A DNA stretch of 64,000 nucleotides from Littorina saxatilis (taxonomy: Eukaryota; Mollusca; Gastropoda; Littorinimorpha; Littorinidae), in NCBI RefSeq assembly GCF_037325665.1, contig NC_090253.1, positions 44,833,058-44,897,057 on the forward strand, in the 5' to 3' direction. Positions 52,550 to 63,478 of the stretch are shown piece by piece. Below the pieces are notes generated by a model. The model did not search any database. It was not told the DNA's origin and worked only from the letters and a program-made list of their open reading frames with translations. Numbering within the stretch: the stretch's first letter is position 1; the number at the start of each line of letters is the position of its first letter. The position numbers and the translations under genes were made by a program.

Positions 52550-52664
52550 GACCATAGTGGCAGAGTGGGCGGCTTGCAGTCTCACTCAATGACAAAGTTA
52601 AGCAATGCCGAGCCTAGGCAAGTACTTGGATAAGTGACTGTCTGAGTTGTACACTGCTGTTAAC
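52550..52664 (+). mobile_element. SINE with 5S rRNA-like head, copy 1
   Basis: The head starts GACCATAGTGGC and contains GTTAAGCAATGCCGAGCC and AGTACTTGGATAAGTGAC, ending CACTGCTGTTAAC. These match the order and spacing of 5S rRNA (GACCATA, GTTAAGCAACGTCGGGCC, AGTACTTGGATGGGTGAC, GTGCTGT), including the internal promoter region. A SINE-like body follows with GGGATGAGATTTTAAACTGA. It is therefore not a 5S gene but a 5S-derived (SINE3-type) retroposon. Confidence 0.65.
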
Positions 52665-53044
52665 TTAACGGTTGACCCCTCATGGAGGGCGGTGTCTCAC
52701 TACTCTTTGGGATGAGATTTTAAACTGAGGTCTATTCAGTATTCTGAGTACATATATGCACTCAAAATCAAGCTTGGACTTGATCCTGACGCCAATGTCC
52801 AACTCGGGTCAATGCAACCCGCAGAAACACACCCAGCATGCATCATAGTCTCAGAATAATCAAAATGATGATTGTGGAGACTCAACGAAAGGCAGGTGTG
52901 CTTTGGGAAATGATTCTATTGTTATTGCAAATTTGTCTGGAAGCATGTGTCGACATAAGCTTGTATGTCTGCTTGATAGGGAATGGGATCTGGGTTGTCA
53001 GTAAAATGAAATTTGAGATTTTAAAAGAATCACCAAACCTTAGG

Positions 53045-54835
53045 GCGACAAAATATAAGTTGAAAGTATTGTACAATTGGAGCTTTACCTTTAGGACGAC
53101 ATTTGGTTGACCTAACTCCCCTGTAGGATTTAACACAATATATATGTTATAATTTTGGTTGCCCTAATCAAAAGTATTGTATAATGGGAGCTTTAGGGCG
53201 ACATTTGGCGAATTGGATCTGGGTTGTTAGTGTTACTAAAATGACATTTTACTTTTTTGAGAATTTTTTTTTCAGAGTATTTTTTTTATACACGTTTTTA
53301 TTTCTTTTTGGTACACGACATCAACATCAGACAGCAACACTTTTTTGAGATTTGAAAGGAAGCACCAAACTTTAGGGCGAAAGAAAATACGTTGAAAGTA
53401 TTGTACAATTGGAGCTTTTAGGATAGTTGGACATTAACTACAGTACCTGTGTAATCCAGAAAAACACACAAGATAAGCACATAATTGAGGCAAGTCAGGA
53501 CCATTATGATGATCTGTCTCAAAAGCATCACATTTATTTTAACACGAATATTTATTGGACCATAGTGGCGGAGTGGGCGGCTTGCAGTCTCACTCAATGA
53601 CAAAGTTAAGCAATGCCGAGCCTAGGCAAGTACTTGGATAAGTGACTGTCTGAGTTGTACACTGCTGTTAACTTGACGGTTGACCCCTCATGAAGGGCGG
53701 TGTCTCACTACTCTTTGGGATGAGATTTTAAACTGAGGTCTATTCAGTATTCTGAGTACATGCACTCAAAATCAAGCTTGGACTTGATCCTGACGCCAAT
53801 GTCCAGCTCGGGTCAATGCAACCCGCAGAAACACACCCAGCATGCATCATAGTCTCAGAATAATCAAAATGATGATTGTGGAGACTCAACGAAAGGCAGG
53901 TGTGCTAAGCTGCCATGGTATTATGGGAAATGATTCTATTGTTATTGCAAATTTGTCTGGAAGCATGTGTCGACATAAGCTTGTATGTCTGCTTGATAGG
54001 GAATGGGATCTGGGTTGTCAGTAACATGAAATTTGAGATTTTAAAAGAATCACCAAACCTTTAGGGCGACAGAATATAAGTTGAAAGTATTGTACAATTG
54101 GAGCTTTACCTTTAGGACGACATTTGGTTGACCTAACTCCCCTGTAGGATTTAACACAATATATATATACATGTTATAATTTTGGTCGCCCTAATCAAAA
54201 GTATTGTATAATGGGAGCTTTAGGGCGACATTTGGTGAATTGGATCTGGGTTGTTACTAAAATGACATTTTACTTTTTTGAGATTTTTTTTTTATACACG
54301 TTTTTATTTCTTTTTGGTACACGACATCAACATCAGACAGCAACACTTTTTTTTAGATTTGAAAGGAAGCACCAAACCTTAGGGCGAAAAAAAATATGTG
54401 AAAGTATTGTACAATAGGAGCTTTAGGATGACATTTGGTCGACCTAGCTCCCCTGTGGGATTTAACACACATGCATAAATATATATATATATATATGTTA
54501 TAATTTTGGTCGCCCTAATCAAAAGTATTGTATAATGGGAGCGTTAGGGCGACATTTGGCGAATTGGATCTGGGTTGTTACTAAAAAAAAATGACATATT
54601 ACTTTTTTGAGAATTTTATTTTTTCAGTTTTTTTTGGTTTTTTTTATACACGTTTTTATTTCTTTTTGGTACACGACATGAACATCAGACAACAACACTT
54701 TTTTGAGATTTGAAAGGAAGTACCAAACCTTAGGGCGAAAGAAAATACGTTGAAAGTATTGTACAATAGGAGCTTTAGGATGACATTTGGTCGATCGACC
54801 TAGCTCCCCTGTGGGATTTAACACACACGCATGTA
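53045..54835. repeat. repeated GGTCGACC/TTAGGGCGACA motif blocks
   Basis: At least six blocks contain variants of AAAGTATTGTACAATNGGAG, GCTTTAGGGCGACATTTGG and CGACCTAGCTCCCCTGTGGG, ending GGATTTAACACA and often a TA-rich run. Similar blocks lie at 52256-52300, 57265-57355 and, inverted, 37190-37300. They are non-coding. Confidence 0.7.
53558..53674 (+). mobile_element. SINE with 5S rRNA-like head, copy 2
   Basis: This copy came with the 1.0-kb tandem duplication and is nearly identical to 52550-52664. Its body extends to about 53930, where AAGCTGCCATGGTATTA is present that copy 1 lacks. Confidence 0.65.
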
Positions 54836-55037
54836 TATATATGTCAAAAATGGTGTGAATGTGATCATACTTTCTCCAAGTCCTTTTTCAAAAATTGACC
54901 CGATATTCCGATCTACTTACAAATACCTTTTGGGGTTTAAATTGTGATGTTTTAGTTTAAATAAAAGTTCCACATGATTCTATGTTCCGCCTTGCAAGAG
55001 ACATCACATTAACTTAACTGTGAATATTTTGTTTTAG

Positions 55038-55143
55038 GATGAAGACTACTGTCAGGAGAGTGATTTTGATTCTGATAGCACACCTTCTTCCTGCGATTAC
55101 CCTATGCTGTCACCACCTGCACAAAGGAAGAAAACTTGCCAAG
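55038..55143 (+). CDS. acidic exon Y1
   Basis: Acceptor TTGTTTTAG and donor CAAG/GTAAAAG enclose 106 bases reading DEDYCQESDFDSDSTPSSCD then YPMLSPPAQRKKTCQ. It starts in phase 0, matching the end of X1, and ends in phase 1, matching W and Z. Y2 at 58317 is its paralogue. The product is acidic followed by a short basic KRKK-type patch that could be a nuclear signal. Confidence 0.6.
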
Positions 55144-55910
55144 GTAAAAGTCAATGAAAGAAACTGTGAGAAGTAGTAACTCACTGACTGCGACAATTCA
55201 TGGTTGACCAATTTACTTAAAATTCAGCTTTCCTGAGCCAGAAACCACAACTTGGTCTATAGTTCAGGACATTTCCTAGTCGAGTTGCAATCAATTATTG
55301 TACTATCAAGGAAAAAGTTTCTTGTGTAAAGAATTTAACATGCTATACGGTGTTGTTGCCAGGCCTCGGTCTTTTGTCTGTGACGCATTCCTTTCTGATT
55401 TGACGCATTGGACCTAGCCTTGTCCGGTCGATGGACCGATAGTTTTTACGTTTTGGTGGTCAACTGACCGATACATATTCGTACAAGGCGGACAAGGTCT
55501 GCAATGAATGGAATGGGAGTTGCAAAGTCGGAAAACAAACCCCGATCGAAATGCTCATGTTTGCTACGAGTGAAAAATGCACTCGGTGCCGACTCTGTGT
55601 TTGTCGTCATTGACTCTGTGTTTGTCGTCATTGACACTCGAGGCTGCGTTTACGGAAATACCCGTTCCAGCCGGTGTACCTAATTATCGAAAACGGCGCA
55701 AACAGCGGAAATTTCATCAATATAATACTACGGCATGGTAATTTGGACCTATTGTTTTTTTAAAGCCAGGACATTTGGACTTATTGGGTTTTTTTTAGGG
55801 AGGTCCAAATGACCTATTGTCTTCTTAGGCTGGCAACAACACTGGCTATACTTTTTCCCACATAAAACAGACTTGTGCCCATTGTGATATACATTGTACT
55901 TGTTTGACAG

Positions 55911-56087
55911 GCATGGTTACAACAAGGCAGCAAAGTCTGGTTTTCTCGATGGCTGGTTGGCACCCCGTTGCCTTGGCACCTCAAGCAATGATGTTGCCAG
56001 CGCAGTCTGTGTCTCGTCTTACTTTTCCCAACAATGTCCAGCTTCCCACCGACCTTACTGTCCTTCAGCAGCAGCTCAGGACTACAG
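55911..56087 (+). CDS. unique exon W
   Basis: Acceptor TTTGACAG and donor ACAG/GTATGT enclose 177 bases reading MVTTRQQSLVFSMAGWHPVA, then LAPQAMMLPAQSVSRLTFPN, then NVQLPTDLTVLQQQLRTT. It is phase 1 at both ends, so it can join Y1 to X2 or Z without changing frame. The sequence is rich in Gln and aliphatic residues. No family was recognised. It lies between the two duplicated segments and has no second copy. Confidence 0.6.
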
Positions 56088-56682
56088 GTATGTTATTCTT
56101 CAGCGTGTGGCATCACCGTATTTGATCTTTTACCCTTGTTAAATGCTTCTCATTCAAGTCACTGCACAGCAGAACATGCATGCACTTTTAAAACCAGCTT
56201 GCTGCACAATTGTTAAGTACCTATTTTATGAAGCAACTGCTTGTTTGCGAAAATGAGTGTGCCTGCATCGATACTACGTGTTTATCACTAAATCAGTGTC
56301 TGATAAGACCGTCCATCCGGAGGGTGAAATGAATAGGCTAAAGTTGCTGATGCGACCCTCATTCACATTTCACACTGTTAGACTGTACGGTAGGCTACGG
56401 TTCATGTTGGTTAATAAATATTGGCTTCAAATTGGTACCCTTGAAAATGACAGAAGGCCGCCTTACAATTCTTAAACTTCTTGAGTTTCTACTTTTGTGA
56501 CATGACGTGGCGAGTCTCGTATGAAGTGACGAAACGAGATCAGTTGTATTGATCTGTTCAAAGCGTGGAAAGCTCAATTTCCATCATGTAAAAACAACAA
56601 CAAAGAAAAAGGCGGTTCGTGAACAGGAATTCCTTTCAAAGTTTGTGTCAGTAAAAAGATGACCTGATTTATTTCTCATCAG

Positions 56683-56851
56683 CCTCATCTGGAGATGTAC
56701 CGCTACCACCAGCCTCATCTGGAGATGTACCGCTACCACCAGCCTCATCTGGAGATGTACTGCTACCACCAGCCTCATCTGGAGATGTACCGCTACCACC
56801 AGCCTCATTTGGAGATGTACCGATAAAACCAGCCTCATCTGGAGATGACAG
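56683..56851 (+). CDS. minisatellite exon X2 (5-6 units)
   Basis: Acceptor TTTCTCATCAG starts 169 bases with five full ASSGDVPLPP units and a last partial one (ASFGDVPIKP, then ASSGDD). The donor GACAG/GTACGA corresponds to that of X1, but the exon end has one base fewer (GATGACAG against GATGAACAG). It therefore ends in phase 2 and does not fit Y2 in the expected frame. Either X2 is damaged, or it is skipped or spliced differently. Confidence 0.5.
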
Positions 56852-57184
56852 GTACGAAAAGCCTCGCGATTTGAACTAACTCACGGGTTACCTACTTCCT
56901 GAATTTGACTCTCCGGATGACTTTTTAACTTTATAAGCCTGTGATTAAGGTGACCCACAAACTGTTACCAGACACTCCCTGGACTTATATTAAGCCTAGT
57001 GCAGAACCGCGCGAGGTGACATGTGACTCATTTCGTGGTGGAGGGTCACATTTTAAGGATTTTTTGCATTTTACTTCAGTATCTGTGTAATCCAGAAAAG
57101 ACACAAGATAAGCGCATAATTGAGGAGAGTCGGGACCATTATGATGATCTGTGTCAAAAGCACATTGAACACGACTATTAATGG

Positions 57185-57240
57185 GACCATAGTGGCCGAG
57201 TGGGCGACTTGCAGTCTCACTCTATGACAAAGTTAAGCAA
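57185..57240 (+). mobile_element. SINE with 5S rRNA-like head, truncated copy 3
   Basis: GACCATAGTGGCCGAGTGG through AAGTTAAGCAA matches the first half of the heads at 52550 and 53558. It then jumps to TTTGAGATT, sequence found beyond the SINE in copy 1, so the rest was deleted. Confidence 0.6.
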
Positions 57241-57353
57241 TTTGAGATTTAAATAGAAGCACCAAACCTTAGGGCGACTGAAAATAAGTTGAAAGTATTG
57301 CATGATTAGAGCTTTAGGACGACGTTTGATCAACCTAGGTCCCCTGTTGAATT

Positions 57354-58080
57354 TAAAGGCACACGCAGCTTCCCGTAAACCATCACAGACACTGTCAGGC
57401 TTTTACACACAGTACAAACACCCTTGCATTTCAACACTCACCACTTGAGAACATCGTAGGTGCCCTCCGAAAAGAGCGAGCACTTATGAATGAATTTATT
57501 TTTGCGTGGCCAGCCGGATTGTCTGATCAGACAATGGGATGGCTCGTTTTGGCGCTAGACCTAACTTATACTAATAAATTGACAGCTTGTTACACAAATA
57601 TTCTTAAATAATTCTTTTTGCATTAAGACAAAATCAGTAAAACTCGAAGATTTTAAAGTTTAAAAACTAGCCCTGAAGCGTGTCCTGCAAAACGTGTTTC
57701 TCGTAGCAGACGAATGTTCAGCATGTCGCCAGTTTCTTTGAACGGTCAGCCGACACCATTCACTTCGTGTGACTCGCAGCCATTTGTTGCGTTTTAGATA
57801 ACGTGCCATGGCAGATACAGCGAGTCGCATTGAAATCAAGGACTGACTACTAAATTGTGAGAAAAAAAGGGAAAGTAGATCACATGGGTTCACGATGGCT
57901 CAGGGGTTAGATTAACCACGAAAACAGGTGTGTGGTTTACTCGAGCTAAACAAAAAAACTGTGTCATTTAATGCTATTCACTAAATGCTATTGCAAGTGT
58001 GTTCGATAAGGTTAGAACTGCTTTTTCATGAAAAGATTTGAATCGTTCTGTAAACCATTTGGGACGGACTGGGGCTTTAA
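57354..58080. mobile_element. 0.7-kb dispersed element
   Basis: The left end reads TTAAAGGCACACGCAGCTTC with CCCGTAAACCATC. The right end reads CTGTAAACCATTTGGGACGG and GGGGCTTTAA, so TTAAAGSC and GTAAACCAT recur at the ends. No coding capacity was seen. It interrupts the intron of duplication copy 2. Confidence 0.5.
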
Positions 58081-58316
58081 CACACACGCATTACAAGTCA
58101 AATAGTGTGAATGTGATAATTTTTTCTCCTTCCTCCAAGTACTTTTAGTTTTACTCAAAAGGACCTATGACCAGATTTCCAGATCTACTGACAAATACGT
58201 TTTGAGCTTTCATTTGTGATGTTTAGATAAAAAAAAAAAAAAAGAGTTTCACATGATGGCATGTTCCGCCTTGCCAGAGACATCACTATAACTTAACTGT
58301 GAATATTTTGTTTTAG

Positions 58317-58431
58317 GATGAAGACTACAGTTACGATCCGGAGAGTGATTCTGATGGCACACCTTTTTCAAGCTACATGTACTACTACTCAATGCTGTCA
58401 CCACCTGCAAAAAGGAAGAAAACATGCCAAG
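58317..58431 (+). CDS. acidic exon Y2
   Basis: Acceptor TTGTTTTAG and donor CAAG/GTAAAAG enclose 115 bases reading DEDYSYDPESDSDGTPFSSY then MYYYSMLSPPAKRKKTCQ. It is a clear paralogue of Y1, longer by three residues, with the same phases (0 and 1). It could join directly to Z (CQ + E). Confidence 0.6.
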
Positions 58432-58796
58432 GTAAAAGTCCGTGAAAGAAACTGAGAAGTAGTGACTCTATGACTGCAACCTTTCATGATTTGCCAATTT
58501 ACCTAAAATTCAGCTTTCCTGAGCCAGAAGCAAGACTTGTCTATAGACTATAGTTCAGGACATTTGCATATGCAGTTGCAATCAACTAGTGTACTATCAA
58601 GAAAACAGTTTCGTGTGGACAGAATTGTACATGCTCTACATTTTCCCATCTTTGTTAAAACATTAAGTCAAAATTTGACTAAATGTAAAAAACATCAATT
58701 TTGAAAACAACACTGGACAGCAATTAAAAATAGCATTCACCAAAACTGGCAACATGGTCTCAAAAGCTTCCTCACCTCATGTCTGACACATGCATG

Positions 58797-58828
<32 letters not shown>

Positions 58829-58871
58829 CACACACATACACACACACATACACACACACACACACACACAC
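58797..58871. repeat. (AC)n microsatellite
   Basis: About 75 bp of AC with a few AT interruptions. A short fragment of the R1 end hairpin (AAGTCAAAATTTGACTAAAT) lies upstream at about 58660. Confidence 0.9.
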
Positions 58872-59195
58872 GCATCTCTGCCTTATGCAGCTTCATTTGT
58901 TTCTAAGGAAAATGCTGGGAGTCCATGGTTTCCAGGGAAATTGTATATTTGTGAAACACGTTATTCACCAGTCTTGCAAAGACCAGGCAAAAGTTACTAA
59001 ATGTTCAGTTAAGCTGCTGCAACATTCCCCCATTTTGAAATTTTTACCATGCTCCTTTTTGTTGTGAACATAAAGATCTGAACCTGGGCTTTTATTTCCA
59101 GGAAGCGATCACTTTTCATAATCGTTGATATTGGTTTTGGTTATGCCTAATATGATCACATGGTTATTCTTCAAGAAGCGTTGTTCAGTTTTCAT

Positions 59196-59925
59196 TTTTG
59201 AGTCACTTGAGAAAAAGTGACTCTATGTAATCGGTCAGTGTTAGTCTGTCCGGCCGGCCGTCCGGCCGTCCGTAGACACCACCTTAACGTTGGACTTTTC
59301 TCGGAAACTATCAAAGCGATCCGGCTCATATTTTGTTTAGTCGTGACCTCCAATGACCTCTACACTTTAACGATGGTTTCGTTGACCTTTGACCTTTTTC
59401 AAGGTCACAGGTCAGCGTCAAAGGAAAAATTAGACATTTTATATCTTTGACAAAGTTCATCGGATGTGATTGAAACTTTGTAGGATTATTCTTTACATCA
59501 AAGTATTTACATCTGTAGCCTTTTACGAACGTTATCAGAAAAACAAGGGAGATAACTAGCCTTTTCTGTTCGGCAACACACAACTTAACGTTGGGCTTTT
59601 CTCGGAAACTATAAAAGTGACCGGGCTCAAATTTTATGTGAACGTGACTCCCAGTGACCTCTACACTTTGACGTCTGCTTTGGTGACCTTTGACCTTTTT
59701 CAAGGTCACAGGTATGTCTTGAAGGAAAAAAATTGAAATATCATATCTCTGAAACTATTCATCGGATTTGATTCAAACTTTATAGGATTATTCTTTAAAT
59801 CAAATTATTTACATCTGTATTGTGTTGTGAATAGCAATTTCTTCCTGTCCATCTGATGCCTCATATAATATTCAGAACTGCGAAAGTGACTCGATCGAGC
59901 GTTTGCTCTTCTTGTTTTTCTTGGG
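59196..59925 (+). mobile_element. dispersed repeat R3, copy 1
   Basis: It begins TTTTTGAGTCACTTGAG and ends AAAGTGACTCGATCGAGCG, then GCTCTTCTTG. Inside are two diverged halves, each with AACGTTGGRCTTTTCTCGG, GACCTTTGACCTTTTTCAAG and ATTATTCTTTA. It is non-coding. Its right end lies 63 bases before exon Z. Confidence 0.75.
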
Positions 59926-59988
59926 TAGAGCTGCTTTGATCTTTGAAAACTTTGTAATAGGATTTTTTGCATATTTTGTTTTTTTCAG

Positions 59989-60275
59989 AAATACCAGACA
60001 AACACGATGTACTGCCACCTGCCTCAAACGGACTGCCACCTGCCTCAGATGAGCTGCCACCTGCCTCAAATGGACTGCCACCTGCCTCAGACGGACTGCC
60101 AAACATTTCTTCCAAGAAACCGAAACGACCTTGCCTATATTGTGGCCAATTTCAAAGTGTGCTCATCAGACACTTACAAAGAAAACATTCTAATGAAGTA
60201 AGGGTTGCTGCAGCCATGAAGCTGCCTGCTTGTTCTAATGCGCAACTTGATTGTGGGCAGGCTTACCCTTTTTAA
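59989..60275 (+). CDS. exon Z: PPAS(D/N)GL repeat plus C2H2-like zinc finger
   Basis: Acceptor TTTTTTTCAG starts a frame reading EIPDKHDVLPPASNG, then LPPASDE, LPPASNG, LPPASDG, then SSKKPKRPCLYCGQF and QSVLIRHLQRKHSNE. The Cys-x2-Cys-x10-His-x4-His pattern is a C2H2-type finger after a basic patch. The frame goes on VRVAAAMKLPACSNAQ to a stop at 60275. A perfect donor-like GAA/GTAAGG at about 60198 is an alternative end. Phase 1 at the start fits Y2, Y1 or W. The product is probably nuclear and may be transposon-derived. Confidence 0.6.
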
Positions 60276-60431
60276 AATCAAAAAACAAGAAAGGTAGGTT
60301 GTTGGAACGTTTGTTATTGGATTTACATTAACATAAAACGTTTTAAGAGAACAGCCTTCCTTCTGTATGTTTTTGCTCATTGAACACCTTTGATTTCACC
60401 AACTCTTTTTTCTTCTTGTCACTGAGCTCTG

Positions 60432-60716
60432 ACCGGTACGGTTGGCCTAGTGGTAAGGCGTCCGCCCCGTGATCGGGAGGTCGTGGGTTCGAACCCCGGC
60501 CGGGTCATACCTAAGACTTTAAAATTGGCAATCTAGTGGCTGCTCCGCCTGTCGTCTGGCATTATGGGGTTAGTGCTAGGACTGGTTGGTCCGGTGTCAG
60601 AATAATCAGAATAATGTGACTGGGTGAGACATGAAGCCTGTTCTGCGACTTCTGTCTTGCGTGTGGCGCATGTTATATGTCAAAGCAGCACCGCCCTGAT
60701 ATGGCCCTTCGTGGTA
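60432..60716 (+). mobile_element. tRNA-derived SINE, same family as the array
   Basis: The head GGCCTAGTGGTAAGGCGTCC and B box GGGTTCGAACCCC match the 44-48 kb SINEs. The end is cut after CCCTTCGTGGT, so the (CAAA)n tail is missing. It has an extra AATCAGAATAATG duplication. Confidence 0.85.
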
Positions 60717-60829
60717 AAACGCTGGCAGTTTCTTTGTTTTTGGATTTACCCTTTTTAACGCAAGAATGGATGGTGAACCAGCCAGACTGACACTGTGTGA
60801 ATGGCAAGAAGCAGAAAGCAATCATTGGG

Positions 60830-60940
60830 TGGTACTGGTTCAATCTCGGCAGCTAAACTAAAGAGTATGTGTGTATGTAAAATCACCCATGACAGATGTG
60901 TACTGGTTCAATCTCGGCAGCTAAACTAACGAATATCAAG
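60830..60940. repeat. short direct duplication
   Basis: TACTGGTTCAATCTCGGCAG followed by CTAAACTAA occurs twice, at about 60833 and 60900. The next 660 bases (60941-61605) show nothing recognised. Confidence 0.75.
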
Positions 60941-61605
60941 TATGTGTTTTGAAAATCGTTGTCAGTATCGGATAAAGGAGAATTTCACTTGAGACTCGAC
61001 CGAGGCCTGGTTTGTGTTATTATGCAAGGTCCGGTACTATGAACAAATTTGGTCAAATCCACTACAAATGTATGCGTGTTTGGCTTATTTCATAGAGTAA
61101 AAAGTTCACGCACTAAACATTTTATGTTGACCGACAAAAGTGTGCCACGTACACTCTAAATATTTGGACGCCAGATACCTCTGCAATGACCGGAACAGAG
61201 CTGAGCAGAAAATGCAATCAGGTGTTCTATCTCAGACTAATCAAAGCAGTCTGACACAAGCCTGATCACTTGGATCGTCACTAATCTATTCAAGAGTTCT
61301 GCATTGCCCATTATCTCCCATTCAAACCCTCTTTTGTACTGTGAGTTAGTAATCGCTGAACGATCGCTGTTAATGTTATAGCGATACTGGTGAAAACGAA
61401 ATGTAATATTTTGAGTGCATGCAGTAATTGAAGGGCGCACAAAGCATGTGACTACCCTCCAGTGACTGCACTCATAACCTTTTGAGATGAGTGGTTGTAA
61501 GGTATTATAATAAGACTTCCTCTCCACAATACAAGTGCCTGTTGTTGTTATTCATGTTCAATTGATGGGAAGCTAATTCTGGAGGATAAATAGAAAACAA
61601 TTAAG

Positions 61606-62157
61606 CTTTTTGAGTCACTTGAGAAAATGTGACTCTATGTAATCGGTCAGTGTTAGTCTGTCCGGCCGGCCGTCCGTAGACACCACCTTAACGTTGGACT
61701 TTTCTCGGAAACTATCAAAGCGATCCGGCTCATATTTTGTTTAGTCGTGACCTCCAATGACCTCTACACTTTAACGATGGTTTCGTTGACCTTTGACCTT
61801 TTTTCAAGGTCACAGGTCAGCGTCAAAGGAAAAATTAGACATTTTATATCTTTGACAAAGTTCATCGGATGTGATTGAAACTTTGTAGGATTATTCTTTA
61901 CATCAAAGTATTTACATCTGTAGCCTTTTACGAACGTTATCAGAAAAACAAGGGAGATAACTAGCCTTTTCTGTTCGGCAACACACAACTTAACGTTGGG
62001 CTTTTCTCGGAAACTATAAAAGTGACCGGGCTCAAATTTTATGTGAACGTGACTCATTGTGTTGTGAATAGCAATTTCTTCCTGTCCATCTGATGCCTCA
62101 TATAATATTCAGAACTGCGAAAGTGACTCGATCGAGCGTTTGCTCTTCTTGTTTAAT
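61606..62157 (+). mobile_element. dispersed repeat R3, copy 2
   Basis: This copy is nearly identical to the first 430 bases of 59196-59925. Most of the second half is then missing, and it ends with the same AAAGTGACTCGATCGAGCG right end. The high similarity of the shared part suggests recent movement or gene conversion. Confidence 0.75.
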
Positions 62158-63478
62158 AGGTTACAATAATGTCATCATTTATTTCTCATTGAAAATTTCA
62201 AATCATTTTATATCATTTTGCTTTAAAAGTTGTCAGTCGTGTCTTGAAATCGATGACATTTGTTTTATGTTTTGCTTCTAATACTGAGTTCTAATGACAG
62301 AGTAAATATAGCATTGTAATTTGTAATACCATGCACAGTTCAAACTGTCAATCACGCTCCTTCCCAGTTTGTGATATGTATGTACATGAATTCTGTAAGT
62401 GGTCAATTTGTGTGTGGCATTGATCAACATTGCAAACAACACAGTTAATCTATGCTATCATGTACATCAAAATAATTTCAAAGAACTGTTCTCTGTTTTA
62501 ATCTGTATTTGTTTCACTTCTCTGGGGTAAATTAGTTCCCCAATAAATCCTGTTGCATTGTAAATGCATGCCATTTATTTTCTTCTGTCTTGACTTTATT
62601 TTGCCAAAAATGTTATGCTTGGAAGAGGGCTTAGTAACTCTCTCCAAAAGGCCACTGGTTCTGATTCTACTCAATTACGATTGTTTTCTTGATAGTGTAC
62701 ATTTGATTGAAATTTTAACTAAAATTTGTTGTTTCTGTGCTTCATTAATCTTCTTCAATTTGAGGTATCTTGGTGTAGCTTGTGTGTTTATGACATCATT
62801 TCTGCCCTAACATTTACAATGATTTCAACATAAAAGATAACTTAAACATACTAAATATGGATCTCTATGTTGTTAATGATTAGGTGAAATGTAAGACTAC
62901 CAAAATATGTGTGCCATAATTCTGCACACGATATTTTTTCTTTCAAACAAATCATTGGTAATCTGAACCGTACACTTGCAAGTGGTCAAATTACTTTTTT
63001 GTGTTCTCAAATTGTTTCATGGCAGAGATTTAAAAAGACCTCAATTAGTGTACTGTAAACTATAGAGCATTTATTGTGATCATAGCAGACTTTCACTGTG
63101 CTGTTCTGGAAAGAACGTCGGCAAGACTATTGAAAGCATTCTGCATTTAGAACATTGACAGATCATGCAGAACACACTGAGAGCCCATAACAGCTTACTT
63201 TTTCAGTTCATTCAGCACACAAAAGATGATCACAGCAGCTAACTCTCAAAACAGAACATTTGAATGCCGTTCTCAAACTGTTTCAAATAAGTGAGTGTGT
63301 GCAATTCCCATCATGTTCATTTAGAGTGTAGTTGGGCCCCAGATCAATCCAGCATTGAGTGCATTTCTGCCATTACCTGAAAACAATAGACCTTTTGCAA
63401 GTGTATTCTTTGCAAGAACTTTATTCTTGTACATACTTGTAAGTTGTCTTTTTTTCCCGTTTTTGTTACCCTCTACAG
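62158..63478. other. AT-rich stretch, no gene seen
   Basis: Open frames here are short and AT-driven. AATAAA-like signals occur (for example near 62543), so part of it could be a 3' untranslated region, but nothing proves this. Confidence 0.4.

Larger units (their letters stand above)
52411..54170. repeat. 1.0-kb tandem duplication in the X1-Y1 intron
   Basis: The segment starting TAGGATAGTTGGACATTAAC at 52411 recurs at 53419 and runs collinearly to about 53145 and 54170. Each copy contains a 5S-like SINE, then the sequence with TTAGGGCGACA and GGACGACATTTGGTTGACC. Differences between the copies are few, so the duplication is recent relative to the 50/56 kb one. Confidence 0.85.
50110..55345 (+). 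repeat. segmental duplication, copy 1
   Basis: This segment is collinear with 56470-58650. Matching landmarks include TCGTATGAAGTGAC (50201/56518), GCGTGGAAAGCTCAATTT, the minisatellite exon, AACTCACGGGTTACC, GTGTAATCCAGAAAA, the acidic exon and TTCAGCTTTCCTGAGCCAGA. Copy 1 is longer because it carries a hAT-like fragment, more minisatellite units, a tRNA SINE and a further internal tandem duplication. Confidence 0.85.
56470..58650 (+). repeat. segmental duplication, copy 2
   Basis: This is the shorter partner of 50110-55345, with exons X2 and Y2 in the same order and flanks matching over several blocks. It lacks the hAT-like fragment and the tRNA SINE, and it carries its own 0.7-kb insertion at 57354-58080. 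Confidence 0.85.

Noticed and set aside
52550-53674. True 5S rRNA genes
   Set aside because: Several conserved positions differ (GCCGAGCC, TAAGTGACTGTC) and the 3' end runs into a SINE-like body with no terminator T run; a derived retroposon fits better.
60007-60201. HLPQTDC-repeat frame of exon Z
   Set aside because: The other frame gives a basic patch and a C2H2-like finger and fits the phase of the upstream exons.
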